Below, one piece after another: positions 55,463-64,000 of a stretch of 64,000 nt of DNA. Origin of the DNA: Magnetovibrio sp. (GTDB lineage Bacteria; Pseudomonadota; Alphaproteobacteria; Rhodospirillales; Casp-alpha2); assembly GCA_002690705.1 (NCBI GenBank), contig NZFO01000004.1, positions 135,932-199,931 of the forward strand, given 5' to 3'. Both the position numbers and the translations under genes were made by a program. The notes beneath the pieces are model-generated. The model ran no database searches, was not told the origin of the DNA, and was given only the letters and a program-made list of their open reading frames with translations. The first letter of the stretch is position 1. Each line of letters begins with the position of its first letter.

Positions 55463-56298
55463 AAAAAAAATCACAATCAATGTCTATTGGCAAGCCTCGT
55501 AAAAGGCGGTTTGGAAAATTGTTCGCTTTGCGTCGCATTTCACTTGGCTTGTTTGCTGTTTTGTTGGTTCTCTCCGGCATTGGTTTATGGTGGGCCGTGT
55601 CTAGTGGTGCTGCGGAGCGTGGTGTAGTGAAACTACAATGGCATATGATCGCGGTCTCATCGCAAGTTGGATTTAAGGTTGAAGAAATTTTAGTCATCGG
55701 TCGCCGTGAAACAGATCAACAAGAGTTGTTGAAGGCCGTGCGTTTAGCCCGAGGGGCGCCGATATTAGCATTCGACCTCAGCGCTGCACGCAAACGGATT
55801 GAGTCGCTGCCGTGGATTAAGTTTGCAACTGTTGAGCGTATGCTTCCCGACACTATTTTACTTAATGTAGAAGAACGTGAGCCCGTCGCAATTTGGCAAA
55901 ATAAGGGTAAATTTTCTCTAATTGATCGTTCAGGCGAGATCATTTTACATACTGGATTACAGCGTTTTTCTGATCTTATCGTTGTCGTAGGTGAGGACGC
56001 ACCTCGACACGCAGCGAGGCTGTTAAAGACTTTGAGTGTTGCCCCGGAACTTATCCCTTGGGTAAAGGCTGCGGTCTGGGTAGGCGGACGGCGTTGGAAC
56101 GTCCGTCTCAAAGGTAAAATTGATGTTCGGTTGCCAGAAATTGATCCGGCAGGCGCTTGGTTAAGATTGGCCGAGTACGAAAAAACCCACAACGTGCTGG
56201 AGCGTGATGTTCAAGTATTGGACTTGCGTATCCCTGATCGTTTAATTGTACGGAGAGCCCCGCCCCAAAAAAAATCAGTCAATGGTCAGGAAACCTAG
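55459..56298 (+). CDS. ftsQ: Cell division protein FtsQ
   Basis: Bitopic division protein of 279 residues. A basic cytoplasmic N-terminus (about 1-28) precedes one membrane helix at about 29-47. The POTRA domain follows (FKVEEILVIGRRETDQQELL, about 72-91, through ESLPWIKFATVERMLPDTI), then the beta domain with REPVAIWQNKGKFSLIDRSG. It recruits FtsL/FtsB in the divisome. The ATG overlaps the ddl stop; ftsA starts 43 bases after its end. Confidence 0.94.
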   Translation: MKKKSQSMSIGKPRKRRFGKLFALRRISLGLFAVLLVLSGIGLWWAVSSGAAERGVVKLQWHMIAVSSQVGFKVEEILVIGRRETDQQELLKAVRLARGAPILAFDLSAARKRIESLPWIKFATVERMLPDTILLNVEEREPVAIWQNKGKFSLIDRSGEIILHTGLQRFSDLIVVVGEDAPRHAARLLKTLSVAPELIPWVKAAVWVGGRRWNVRLKGKIDVRLPEIDPAGAWLRLAEYEKTHNVLERDVQVLDLRIPDRLIVRRAPPQKKSVNGQET

Positions 56299-56341
56299 TG
56301 TCAAAAGTCACTGATAATCAAATTATCTCGAGTGAAAACTC

Positions 56342-57625
56342 GTGAAAAACGATCCGGTTTCTCGCAAATCACGCGGTGGCCTGATGGCGGCATTGGATAT
56401 AGGTACCAGCAAAATCTGCTGTCTGATTGCTGAGTCAAATATTGAGCGGGGTGTATATACGGATGGAAGTCCGCGTATTGTTGGTATTGGACATCAAATA
56501 TCAGGCGGTTTGAAAGGTGGGGTGATTGTCGATCTTAATGAAGCAGAAGCGGCAGTGCGTGCGACGGTGGAAGCTGCTGAACAAATGGCCGGCGAAAATA
56601 TTCAAAAGGTTATTGTAAACCTCAATGGTGGCCATATTGCATCGAGGTTACTTGCTTATGAAGTTGCCATTGGAGGGCATGAGATAGGCGACGCTGATAT
56701 TCGTCGAATTCTTGATCCTGAAAATTTAGCAAACGAGACAGACGATGGGCGAGAACTTTTACATCGGATACCGTTAGGTTATGGTGTTGACGGTAATCGC
56801 GGCGTTGCCGACCCAAGGGGAATGTTTGGTGAACGTTTGGCCGTTAATATGCATGTCATTAGTGCTCTGCGTGGAGCGGTGCGGAACCTCCAAACGGTAG
56901 TTCGCCGTTGTCATCTCGAAGTTGAAGCAGTTGTTGCCACGCCATATGCCTCCGGTCTCGGATGTTTAAGTGAGGAAGAAAAAGCGCTGGGTGTGACTGC
57001 GATTGATATGGGCAGTGGGATTACGTCGGTGGCTGTCTTCTTTGATGGCGAGCTCGTCCATACCGACATCGTTCCCTCGGGTGGAAGTCATGTTACCAAG
57101 GATATCGGGCGAGGATTAGTCACCCCTTTAAAACATGCTGAGCGGTTGAAAACTCTCTACGGTAACGCTATTCCCTCTGCAAATGATGACCAACAATTAA
57201 TTCAGGTTCCGTCCTTGGGTGAGGAAGAGACACCCGAAAGCAATATGGTTTCACGCTCAGTTATTGTTGGTATTGTGCGACCGCGGATCGAAGAGCTTTT
57301 TGAGCTTGTCCATGAGAGACTTAAAAAATCTGGTTTTGATCAAGTTGCTGGTCGTGGGCTTGTGCTAACCGGAGGGGCCAGCCAGCTCCCGGGGGTTCGT
57401 GAAGTTGCAGACAAGATACTCGATAAACACGCCCGCTTAGGCCGTCCTATTGCCTTGAGCGGAACTGCTGACGCTGCATCTGGTCCAACATTCACTGTCT
57501 GTGCAGGACTTTTGCAATACGGTCTTGGCAAACGCACACTTGAGCCTGACCCGGGCTTTACAAAAGGAAAAACGCCAATTAGCAAATTTGGCCTTATTGG
57601 CCAATGGCTGCGGGATAATTTTTAA
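56342..57625 (+). CDS. ftsA: Cell division protein FtsA
   Basis: Actin-like ATPase that tethers FtsZ to the membrane; 427 residues. Phosphate-1 block MAALDIGTSKICCLIAE, the FtsA-specific SHU2 region (NLNGGHIASRL, residues near 97), phosphate-2 TAIDMGSGITSVAVF near 219, and the adenosine block VLTGGASQLPGV near 341. The C-terminus PISKFGLIGQWLRDNF is the amphipathic membrane-targeting helix. GTG 56342 is the only suitable start before the family block; its ribosome-binding site is weak. It precedes ftsZ by 103 bases. Confidence 0.95.
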   Translation: MKNDPVSRKSRGGLMAALDIGTSKICCLIAESNIERGVYTDGSPRIVGIGHQISGGLKGGVIVDLNEAEAAVRATVEAAEQMAGENIQKVIVNLNGGHIASRLLAYEVAIGGHEIGDADIRRILDPENLANETDDGRELLHRIPLGYGVDGNRGVADPRGMFGERLAVNMHVISALRGAVRNLQTVVRRCHLEVEAVVATPYASGLGCLSEEEKALGVTAIDMGSGITSVAVFFDGELVHTDIVPSGGSHVTKDIGRGLVTPLKHAERLKTLYGNAIPSANDDQQLIQVPSLGEEETPESNMVSRSVIVGIVRPRIEELFELVHERLKKSGFDQVAGRGLVLTGGASQLPGVREVADKILDKHARLGRPIALSGTADAASGPTFTVCAGLLQYGLGKRTLEPDPGFTKGKTPISKFGLIGQWLRDNF

Positions 57626-57728
57626 CGTGTCGCAGTTACGGAATCTCAACCTTTTCATGTCAATTATTGCCAATTCGGATTCGGCGATAATCGATATCCG
57701 TTCCCAGCTCTGACTTAGGAGGTTAATT

Positions 57729-59657
57729 ATGAGTATCAGCCTTAGCGTACCCGAGAACCAACACGACACGGAACTCAAGCCGCGTATTACAGTGGTTGGG
57801 GTTGGCGGTGCAGGCGGTAACGCCGTAAACAATATGATTAAACGCGAGCTGGAAGGCGTCGACTTTGTAGTCGCCAATACGGATGCCCAAGCTCTGCTGC
57901 AATCAACGTCGCAACGCCGCATTCAATTGGGTGCGACCCTAACTGAAGGCCTTGGCGCAGGATCGAAACCGGAAATTGGAGCTGCCGCTGCAGAAGAAGC
58001 GCGTGACGAAATGTTGGAGCAAATCAACGGCGCCCATATGGCATTTATAGCTGCAGGTATGGGCGGGGGCACTGGTACTGGCGCTGCGCCAGTTATTGCC
58101 CAAGCCGCAAAAGAAGCGGGTATTTTAACCGTTGCGGTCGTAACAAAGCCATTCCAATTTGAAGGTAGTCACCGTATGCGATTAGCCGAGTCAGGCATCG
58201 AAGAGTTGGCTAAATATGTCGATACTTTAATTATTATACCAAATCAAAATTTATTTAGAGTAGCCACGGAGAACACGACTTTCGCGGACGCATTCGGTAT
58301 GGCAGATGAGGTGCTTTATTCGGGTGTGCGCGGAGTAACTGATCTCATGGTAATGCCGGGCCTTATCAATTTGGATTTTGCTGATATTCGTTCTGTTATG
58401 AGTGAAATGGGAAAAGCTATGATGGGTACTGGTGAGGCTGAGGGCGACCGCCGAGCTCTCGAGGCTGCGGAGTCGGCTATAGCTAATCCATTACTTGATG
58501 ATACTTCGATGAAAGGTGCTAAAGGTGTCCTAATTAATATCACTGGTGGCTCTGATATCACGCTGTTTGAAGTTGATGAAGCTGCATCTCGAATTCGCAG
58601 CGAAGTCGATCAGGATGCCTACATCATAATTGGTTCCGCTTTTGACGCGGCTCTAGATGGAAAGATGCGTGTTTCTGTTGTTGCAACCGGGATTGATGCA
58701 AAGGATTCCACTTTAAATCAACCCCGAATGATGCAGGTTACTGAGGCTATTTCACGTGTTCGTAACGAACACAAAATTGCATCGCCATCAGTACCGCTGG
58801 AAATTCATGGTGGGGCCGCTGCAGAGCCTATTCAAACCGGTTTGAGGGAAGGTGATACAGCAGAGGTACACGCGCAAGCGTCGGCGACGTTTTATGCCGA
58901 GTCAGGTGTTACTCAGACACATGAATTGGAAGATGATGAAGGGCAAAACTACCTTGAACCGAAAGCCATAAAGCCAGTTGATCTTCTGAAGGAGGTTCCC
59001 ATTCTCCAAGAGACCATTAAATCCCCAACAGAAATGTTGCAACTGAAGAATACTGAAGTCTCCCAAATTACAACCGAGGCGAGTGTTGAGGATCCTCTTG
59101 TACCTATCGCGCCGCAATCGGTAACCCCGAGCGAGGATGATGTGCCAGCTGCGATGCCGCGGCTAAATGGCGAAGACGCATATATCCCGCCAGTACCCCA
59201 TTCCGCGGAAGACACTTTAGAAAGTACGAAACCCGAACCTTTTGCAGCAGCAGCTATGGCAAACGGTGCTTATGAAGGGACAGGAACAGATGCTGGGTTA
59301 GCTCACCCCACGCTTTTTGAGCGGGTTACACGCACTGGTCGAGCTGCACTTTCTCGCCCGACAAGGGATGAAAATGAATCCGTTGAGGTTTTTGATACTG
59401 GGAAGTTAGAGATTTCACGCAATAACCCGGGGCTCGCTTCGGACAGCTTCGCGCTCAATACAACCCCATTGGATGCTACCCCATCGGAGTTGATAAGTCC
59501 GGAGGGCGGGCACTCGACCCTAAAGGGCGGTATTGAGGCAACAGCACTCGAATCTGGACAATCCGTCGTGGCTGAGATGATCCCCGTCGAGTCTTCATTA
59601 ACTGATGAGACTGATCTGCTTGACATACCGGCATTTCTGAGGCGTCAGGCAAACTAA
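57729..59657 (+). CDS. ftsZ: Cell division GTPase FtsZ
   Basis: Tubulin-like GTPase forming the Z ring. The 642-residue protein has the GTPase fold at about 15-325, including [15 protein letters not shown] (22-36) and the signature [11 protein letters not shown] (111-121), and the T7 loop [11 protein letters not shown]. After that comes a roughly 300-residue acidic, low-complexity linker and the conserved C-terminal peptide [13 protein letters not shown] (630-642) that binds FtsA. The long linker is characteristic of alphaproteobacteria. Strong AGGAGG precedes the ATG. Weak terminator-like sequence follows the gene. Confidence 0.97.
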   Translation: MSISLSVPENQHDTELKPRITVVGVGGAGGNAVNNMIKRELEGVDFVVANTDAQALLQSTSQRRIQLGATLTEGLGAGSKPEIGAAAAEEARDEMLEQINGAHMAFIAAGMGGGTGTGAAPVIAQAAKEAGILTVAVVTKPFQFEGSHRMRLAESGIEELAKYVDTLIIIPNQNLFRVATENTTFADAFGMADEVLYSGVRGVTDLMVMPGLINLDFADIRSVMSEMGKAMMGTGEAEGDRRALEAAESAIANPLLDDTSMKGAKGVLINITGGSDITLFEVDEAASRIRSEVDQDAYIIIGSAFDAALDGKMRVSVVATGIDAKDSTLNQPRMMQVTEAISRVRNEHKIASPSVPLEIHGGAAAEPIQTGLREGDTAEVHAQASATFYAESGVTQTHELEDDEGQNYLEPKAIKPVDLLKEVPILQETIKSPTEMLQLKNTEVSQITTEASVEDPLVPIAPQSVTPSEDDVPAAMPRLNGEDAYIPPVPHSAEDTLESTKPEPFAAAAMANGAYEGTGTDAGLAHPTLFERVTRTGRAALSRPTRDENESVEVFDTGKLEISRNNPGLASDSFALNTTPLDATPSELISPEGGHSTLKGGIEATALESGQSVVAEMIPVESSLTDETDLLDIPAFLRRQAN

Positions 59658-59723
59658 GTAGTTTTGGTAATGGCTGAAAAAGTGAAGGGTAACAAATTGC
59701 AATAAAGAGTGATTTGTTTGGTA

Positions 59724-59761
59724 CCGAGGTAATTGATATTAAACTCTCGGAAGTTTTTTTT
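59724..59761 (+). terminator. Possible weak intrinsic terminator after ftsZ
   Basis: CCGAG (59724-59728) and CTCGG (59746-59750) can pair around a 17-base loop, followed by AAG and a run of eight T (59754-59761). The stem is only five base pairs, so termination may be partial. It lies 67 bases after the ftsZ stop and would separate the dcw operon from lpxC. Confidence 0.45.
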
Positions 59762-59924
59762 AAGTAGAGGTTATGGTGTGGTTTGAGAGGTTCCACTAAA
59801 CACTCGCGTAACGCTGATTAGCTAGTGTATGGGATAAAAATTGGGACTGGGTGGATGGTTAAACCGTTACAAGTAGGCCGTAGTTCAAAGTAAAGCTGAC
59901 CGATAGCGAAACAGGGGATTAAGG

Positions 59925-60884
59925 GTGTTGCTAAATCTGGAGGTGAAGAAGGAGAAAAAGATTACTCGGCAAAGGACTTTGAGAAAACAAATCGCCTGCC
60001 GAGGGATTGCTTTGCATAGCGGTCAAGATGTCTCTTTAACTTTAAAACCGGCGCCTGCTAATACAGGCGTTACTCTCTATCGGACTGATGTAGAGGCCAA
60101 TGTCCCTGCGCGTTGGGACTTGGTGGTGGATACTCGGATGTGCACGGTCCTCTCGAATAATGAAGGTGTTACTGTAAGCACAGTTGAGCACTTGATGGCT
60201 GCATTGGCTGGTTGTGGCATTGATAATGCGAAAGTTGAATTAAACGCTTCAGAGGTGCCTATTATGGACGGAAGCTCTGAGCCTTTTGTTCGTATGATTG
60301 AAAAAGCTGGTGTCGTAGAGCAATCGGTGCCACGTCGTGTAATTCGGGTTCATAAGGCAATAAAGGTAAAGGTTGGCGGTGCTGAAGTTTCTATTGAACC
60401 GGGGGACTCTATCAAGTTAAGCCTAGAAATCGAGTTTCAAAGCAAAGTGATTTCCCATCAAGCATTATCCTTAGGGTTGTTTAACGGATCCTTTCGCAAG
60501 GAACTCTCCTCCGCCCGTACTTTCGGATTTTTGGATGAAGTTAAACAGTTGCGTGCTGCCGGACTTGCGAAAGGCGGTTCACTTGAAAATGCCGTAGTAG
60601 TAAGTGGTGATAAAGTGCTGAATGAGGGTGGTTTGCGTTTTGACGATGAGTTTGTTCGTCATAAAATGTTAGATGCGCTCGGGGACCTATATCTTGCCGG
60701 AGCCCCGATTATTGGATGCTTTAAGGGTGCTAAGTCTGGCCATGCAGCAAATAATGCTTTGTTGCGAGCCCTGTTTGCTGATGAAAATGCTTGGTCATAC
60801 GATGTGTTGCGGGGAGAAGAGAGCGATCGTGCAATGGATGGCGGGTTGCATGCGCAATCAGAAATTGTAGTCAGCACACCATAG
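59925..60884 (+). CDS. lpxC: UDP-3-O-acyl-N-acetylglucosamine deacetylase
   Basis: Zinc deacetylase for the first committed step of lipid A synthesis; 319 residues. Zinc ligands are His89 (STVEHLMAAL), His246 and Asp250 (HKMLDALGDL), with catalytic His273 (KSGHAANNAL); SSARTFGFLDEV lies near 195. Its presence shows a Gram-negative envelope with lipopolysaccharide. The start is uncertain: GTG 59925 is taken, with GTG 59943 an alternative. Its position after ftsZ, before bamD, is common in this class. Confidence 0.95.
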   Translation: MLLNLEVKKEKKITRQRTLRKQIACRGIALHSGQDVSLTLKPAPANTGVTLYRTDVEANVPARWDLVVDTRMCTVLSNNEGVTVSTVEHLMAALAGCGIDNAKVELNASEVPIMDGSSEPFVRMIEKAGVVEQSVPRRVIRVHKAIKVKVGGAEVSIEPGDSIKLSLEIEFQSKVISHQALSLGLFNGSFRKELSSARTFGFLDEVKQLRAAGLAKGGSLENAVVVSGDKVLNEGGLRFDDEFVRHKMLDALGDLYLAGAPIIGCFKGAKSGHAANNALLRALFADENAWSYDVLRGEESDRAMDGGLHAQSEIVVSTP

Positions 60885-61038
60885 AGCAGTATTAAAAAAG
60901 TTACGTTGCAAGGACCAAAAAATTGTTTGAGTAGGCTCCACTCTTTTTGAATGCTTACATGGGTAGCTTGTTTCTGGGCGTAGGAGCGGCTATGTGATAG
61001 CCTTTCTTGAGGTGCATTGAATACACAGAAGAGTCGAG

Positions 61039-61875
61039 ATGTCGCATTTATCATTAAACGAATGGTATCGCGGGGTAACCATTAGCACCCTTTGGTATGG
61101 GGTCTTAGCTTTAGTTTTGATAGCGGTTCTGGCTGGCTGTGCTCAGAAAGAAAAGAAGAAATACGTTGAGAGGCCAGTAGAAGATTTGTACAACGAGGCC
61201 CTTGACCTCATGGAAGAGCGACAGTACGCCAGCGCTTCTGAGAGATTTGATGAGGTGGAACGTCAACACCCTTATTCAGGCTGGGCGACTAAGGCCCAAT
61301 TATTGGGAGGGTACTCTTACTATCTTGCAAATCGGTATGATGAAGCAATTTTAGCACTTGACCGATTCATGCAATTGCACCCCGCGAACAAAGATGTAGC
61401 TTACGCGATGTATTTAAAAGGGTTGAGTTATTACGAGCAGATCTCCGATGTAGCACGTGATCAGAAGATTACGGAGCTAGCCCTAACAGCCTTTAAAGAA
61501 TTGATTTCAAGATTTCCAAAATCAAAATATGCCCGAAATGCTGCAATAAAGACCGAGTTGACGTATGATCACCTTGCGGGCAAGGAAATGGAAATTGGTC
61601 GCTATTATCATGGCCAAAATCAATATTTAGCCGCTATTAATAGATTTAAAAAAGTCGTCGACTCATATCAAACTACGACTCACGTCCCAGAAGCACTGCA
61701 TCGTTTAACGGAGGCCTACCTAGCCCTTGGTGTAAATGAAGAAGCTCGAAGAACTGCGGCAGTTTTGGGGCATAATTTTCCGGGGAGTGAGTGGTATATT
61801 GACTCCTACGAAATGCTAGAAAACAAGAGCGTGCGAAACGAAGAGCCGAGAGCGCCTTGGTGGAAAGTATGGTAA
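61039..61875 (+). CDS. bamD: Outer membrane assembly lipoprotein BamD
   Basis: TPR lipoprotein of the BAM complex that inserts outer-membrane beta-barrels; 278 residues. The signal segment at about 17-33 ends in the lipobox LAGC with lipidated Cys34. TPR-like repeats follow, including SERFDEVERQHPYSGWATKA, DRFMQLHPANKDVAYAMYLK and LISRFPKSKYARNA. Start ATG 61039. It lies between lpxC and recN, separated by 154 and 39 bases. Confidence 0.95.
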   Translation: MSHLSLNEWYRGVTISTLWYGVLALVLIAVLAGCAQKEKKKYVERPVEDLYNEALDLMEERQYASASERFDEVERQHPYSGWATKAQLLGGYSYYLANRYDEAILALDRFMQLHPANKDVAYAMYLKGLSYYEQISDVARDQKITELALTAFKELISRFPKSKYARNAAIKTELTYDHLAGKEMEIGRYYHGQNQYLAAINRFKKVVDSYQTTTHVPEALHRLTEAYLALGVNEEARRTAAVLGHNFPGSEWYIDSYEMLENKSVRNEEPRAPWWKVW

Positions 61876-61914
61876 GGCTCCACCTCAAGGCTTTATCAGA
61901 CAATTAAAATTATA

Positions 61915-63606
61915 ATGTTAACAAACCTGTCAATTCGTAACATAGTTTTGATTGACCGTCTCGAATTAGAGATTGAGCCTGGCCTGAGCGTGCTTACAGG
62001 TGAAACGGGTGCAGGAAAATCGATCTTGCTCGATTCGCTGGGACTTGCCACTGGTGTCAGGGCGGATACTCGATTGGTCCGCAGTGGCGCTCAACAAGCA
62101 TCCGTGTCTGCAATATTTGATATACCCTCAACCCATGATGTCCACACGATGCTGGTTGATCACGATTTATCGATCGGCGAGGGAGACCTGTTAATACTCC
62201 GTCGTACATTAGCACCCGATGGCCGTTCACGAGCTTATATTAACGACCAAGCTGTGGGCGTAAATCTACTTAGAACCGTTGGAGAGCGGTTACTGGAGAT
62301 TCATGGACAGTTTGATAATCAGCGACTTTTCAAGCCTGATGAGCATATGCGGTTACTAGACGCCTTTGCAGGTCACTCAGAACTTGTATCACAATGTAAA
62401 ACCACGTTCCAAGCATGGCGGAAGGCTATTGCCGAACGCCAGCAGATCGAAAAAGAGGTCGAGAATGCGCGCCTTGATGAAGACTTTATCCGTCAAGCTG
62501 TAACTGAACTTCAACAAATTAACCCGCTGGCTGAAGAAGAGTCTGACTTGGCGTCACAACGTCAGTTGATGATGCATGGTGAGCAGTTAGTTGAGATTCT
62601 CGGCGAAGTTCTTGAACATGCGAGTGGGTACAGTGGCTGCCAAGATAAATTACATGCTGCAACGCGTGCCTTGGAGCGGGCAGCAGAAAGAACTGAAGGT
62701 CGTTTGGATGCAGCAATCACTGCGTTCGATCAGGCTGCAGATAGCTTGGCGGATGGAATTTCAGAAATCAACCGTTTGAGTAGCGATCTAGATTTAAACC
62801 CGGGGCGCTTAGATGAGATAGAAGACCGTCTCTTTTCCCTGAGGGCGTTGGCGCGAAAGCACAACGTTCCGGTAAGTCAACTTCCACAATTGTTTGAGCG
62901 TTTGAGCGGCCAATTAAATACGCTCGAAGATGGATCTTCAGGGCTCCACTTGTTGTATGCGAAGGAGAATAAAAACCGGGATGCTTACGTTAATAGTGCT
63001 AAGCTGCTGTCGAAATCTCGACTCAATGCCGCGAAAGAATTGGACGATCGTGTTGCCAGTGAATTGGCAGGACTGCATTTAGATAAGGCGAAATTTGAGA
63101 CAAAAGTCGAGTTAGTGCCAGAATCTGATTGGCGGTCTTCCGGTATCGATAAGGTAAACTTCCTTGTTGCGACTAATCCGGGTACACAACTCGGTCTTAT
63201 AAGTAAAATTGCATCAGGTGGCGAGATGGCTCGTTTCATGTTAGCGTTAAAGGTAGTTTTAGCCGCTGTAGAGCCAATGACAACTCTGGTTTTTGATGAG
63301 GTTGACTCTGGGGTTGGCGGGGCGGTTGCTCAAGCAGTGGGCGAGCGCATGCGAAGCTTAGGTGATGGCGGACAAGTATTAGTTGTTACTCACTCGCCGC
63401 AGGTTGCAGCAAGAGGAAATAGTCACTGGCGGATTGCTAAAAGATCGAGTGTAGACGGCGAGTCGGGTTCGGAGGTCTTGACCACGGTTGATACGTTGGA
63501 CGCTATTGAAAGAAGGGAGGAAATTGCGCGTATGTTGGCGGGGCGAACCGTAACGGACGAGGCGCGATTGGCAGCGGAAAGCCTCTTGAGTGGTCCTTTG
63601 TCTTGA
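61915..63606 (+). CDS. recN: DNA repair protein RecN
   Basis: SMC-like ATPase acting in double-strand-break repair; 563 residues. Walker A GETGAGKS is at 29-36, a coiled-coil middle spans about 160-370, and the C-terminal ATPase half has the signature KIASGGEMARFMLALK and Walker B TTLVFDEVDSGVGG, followed by LVVTHSPQVAARG. Its stop overlaps the probable TTG start of ligA (TTGA at 63603-63606). Confidence 0.96.
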   Translation: MLTNLSIRNIVLIDRLELEIEPGLSVLTGETGAGKSILLDSLGLATGVRADTRLVRSGAQQASVSAIFDIPSTHDVHTMLVDHDLSIGEGDLLILRRTLAPDGRSRAYINDQAVGVNLLRTVGERLLEIHGQFDNQRLFKPDEHMRLLDAFAGHSELVSQCKTTFQAWRKAIAERQQIEKEVENARLDEDFIRQAVTELQQINPLAEEESDLASQRQLMMHGEQLVEILGEVLEHASGYSGCQDKLHAATRALERAAERTEGRLDAAITAFDQAADSLADGISEINRLSSDLDLNPGRLDEIEDRLFSLRALARKHNVPVSQLPQLFERLSGQLNTLEDGSSGLHLLYAKENKNRDAYVNSAKLLSKSRLNAAKELDDRVASELAGLHLDKAKFETKVELVPESDWRSSGIDKVNFLVATNPGTQLGLISKIASGGEMARFMLALKVVLAAVEPMTTLVFDEVDSGVGGAVAQAVGERMRSLGDGGQVLVVTHSPQVAARGNSHWRIAKRSSVDGESGSEVLTTVDTLDAIERREEIARMLAGRTVTDEARLAAESLLSGPLS

Positions 63607-64000
63607 ATAAAAAAAAGCCCATTTATGCTCATATACCCGTCGAGCAGTTATTACCTATTGAGGCCATGGCGGAACTTCAACGGTTAGCCGAGAAAATTTC
63701 CACGCATGATGAGCACTATTATAAGAACGATGCGCCAGTTATATCCGATCAGGAATACGATGCTTTGTGGCGCCGTAACGAGGAAATAGAGGCGGTATTT
63801 CCAGAGTTAATGCGCACCGATAGTCCGTCAAAACGAGTGGGTGCCAGCGTAATCCAAGGATTTTCCAAAATAACCCACAGTAGACCGATGTTGTCGTTGG
63901 ATAACGCCTTTAATGAGAGTGATGTTATTGGGTTTTTAGACCGAATTCGGCGCTTCTTGCAGTTGGATAACTACGAAAAAATTGAAGTCCTCGCAGAGCC
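63603..64000 (+). CDS. ligA: NAD-dependent DNA ligase LigA (3' partial)
   Basis: The first 132 or so codons of NAD-dependent DNA ligase, cut by the window edge. The adenylation-domain start reads IPVEQLLPIEAMAEL, HDEHYYKNDAPVISDQEYDAL (NMN-binding Ia domain) and RPMLSLDNAFNESDV, ending with VLAEP just before the position of the active-site lysine. The start is probably TTG 63603, overlapping the recN stop, because the conserved IPVE block lies upstream of the only ATG candidate (63666). It seals nicks in replication and repair. Confidence 0.95.
   Translation, partial: MNKKKPIYAHIPVEQLLPIEAMAELQRLAEKISTHDEHYYKNDAPVISDQEYDALWRRNEEIEAVFPELMRTDSPSKRVGASVIQGFSKITHSRPMLSLDNAFNESDVIGFLDRIRRFLQLDNYEKIEVLAE

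Overview
The window reads as a chromosomal segment of an alphaproteobacterium, probably a free-living heterotroph of Rhodospirillales-like type. The evidence is the run mraZ-rsmH-ftsL-ftsI-murE-murF-mraY-murD-ftsW-murG-murC-murB-ddl-ftsQ-ftsA-ftsZ-lpxC-bamD-recN-ligA on one strand, a long-linker FtsZ, a diaminopimelate-type MurE, lipid A synthesis (LpxC) and an alphaproteobacterial-looking class A RNase P RNA. A DmdA-like protein and many CoA-linked catabolic genes would fit a marine organism, but that is inference. By eye the base composition is moderate, with AT-rich intergenic stretches. I found no tRNA, rRNA, insertion sequence, integrase, phage gene or CRISPR array.

Layout, bases 1-38 kb (accessory, catabolic): (a) the end of a Dpp/Opp-type ABC importer (binding protein, two permeases), then a fused double ABC exporter, an M81 metallopeptidase and a CitE-like lyase, all on +; (b) a minus-strand operon of class III CoA transferase, crotonase and an SDR with an altered active site; (c) two divergent isocitrate-lyase-superfamily genes, the plus-strand one inside an operon D-2-hydroxyacid dehydrogenase / crotonase / lyase / MmgE-PrpD; (d) an enolase-superfamily enzyme and a DmdA-like GcvT-fold protein; (e) MaoC hydratase, acyl-CoA dehydrogenase and a second class III CoA transferase; (f) marR-emrA-emrB multidrug efflux; (g) an isocitrate/isopropylmalate-type dehydrogenase followed by a decayed serine-glyoxylate-type aminotransferase; (h) an assortment of crotonase, NAD(P) oxidoreductase, MFS transporter, alpha/beta hydrolase, GST, hydroxyacid dehydrogenase and an FAD-dependent LhgO-like oxidase. 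The common theme is uptake of small organic acids or peptides and handling of CoA esters and 2-hydroxy/2-oxo acids.

Layout, 38-64 kb (core): a TerB/DnaJ protein and an AmpD-like amidase, the RNase P RNA gene, then the division and cell wall (dcw) cluster. The dcw cluster is tightly packed with many ATGA stop/start overlaps. It is preceded by a promoter-like sequence embedded in 10-bp-period CCCAT repeats that match a MraZ operator. After ftsZ and a probable weak terminator come lpxC, bamD, recN and the 5' end of ligA, which is cut by the window edge just before the expected active-site lysine.

The parts most worth a second look are the D-hydroxyacid dehydrogenase/crotonase/lyase/PrpD operon as a possible uncharacterised carbon route, the nested RNA-like structure ahead of the acyl-CoA dehydrogenase, the SDR lacking its catalytic Ser and Tyr, the 18-bp dyad before the first CoA transferase, the aminotransferase with three lesions, and the DmdA-like gene. 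No wholly new kind of system is proven by the sequence alone.
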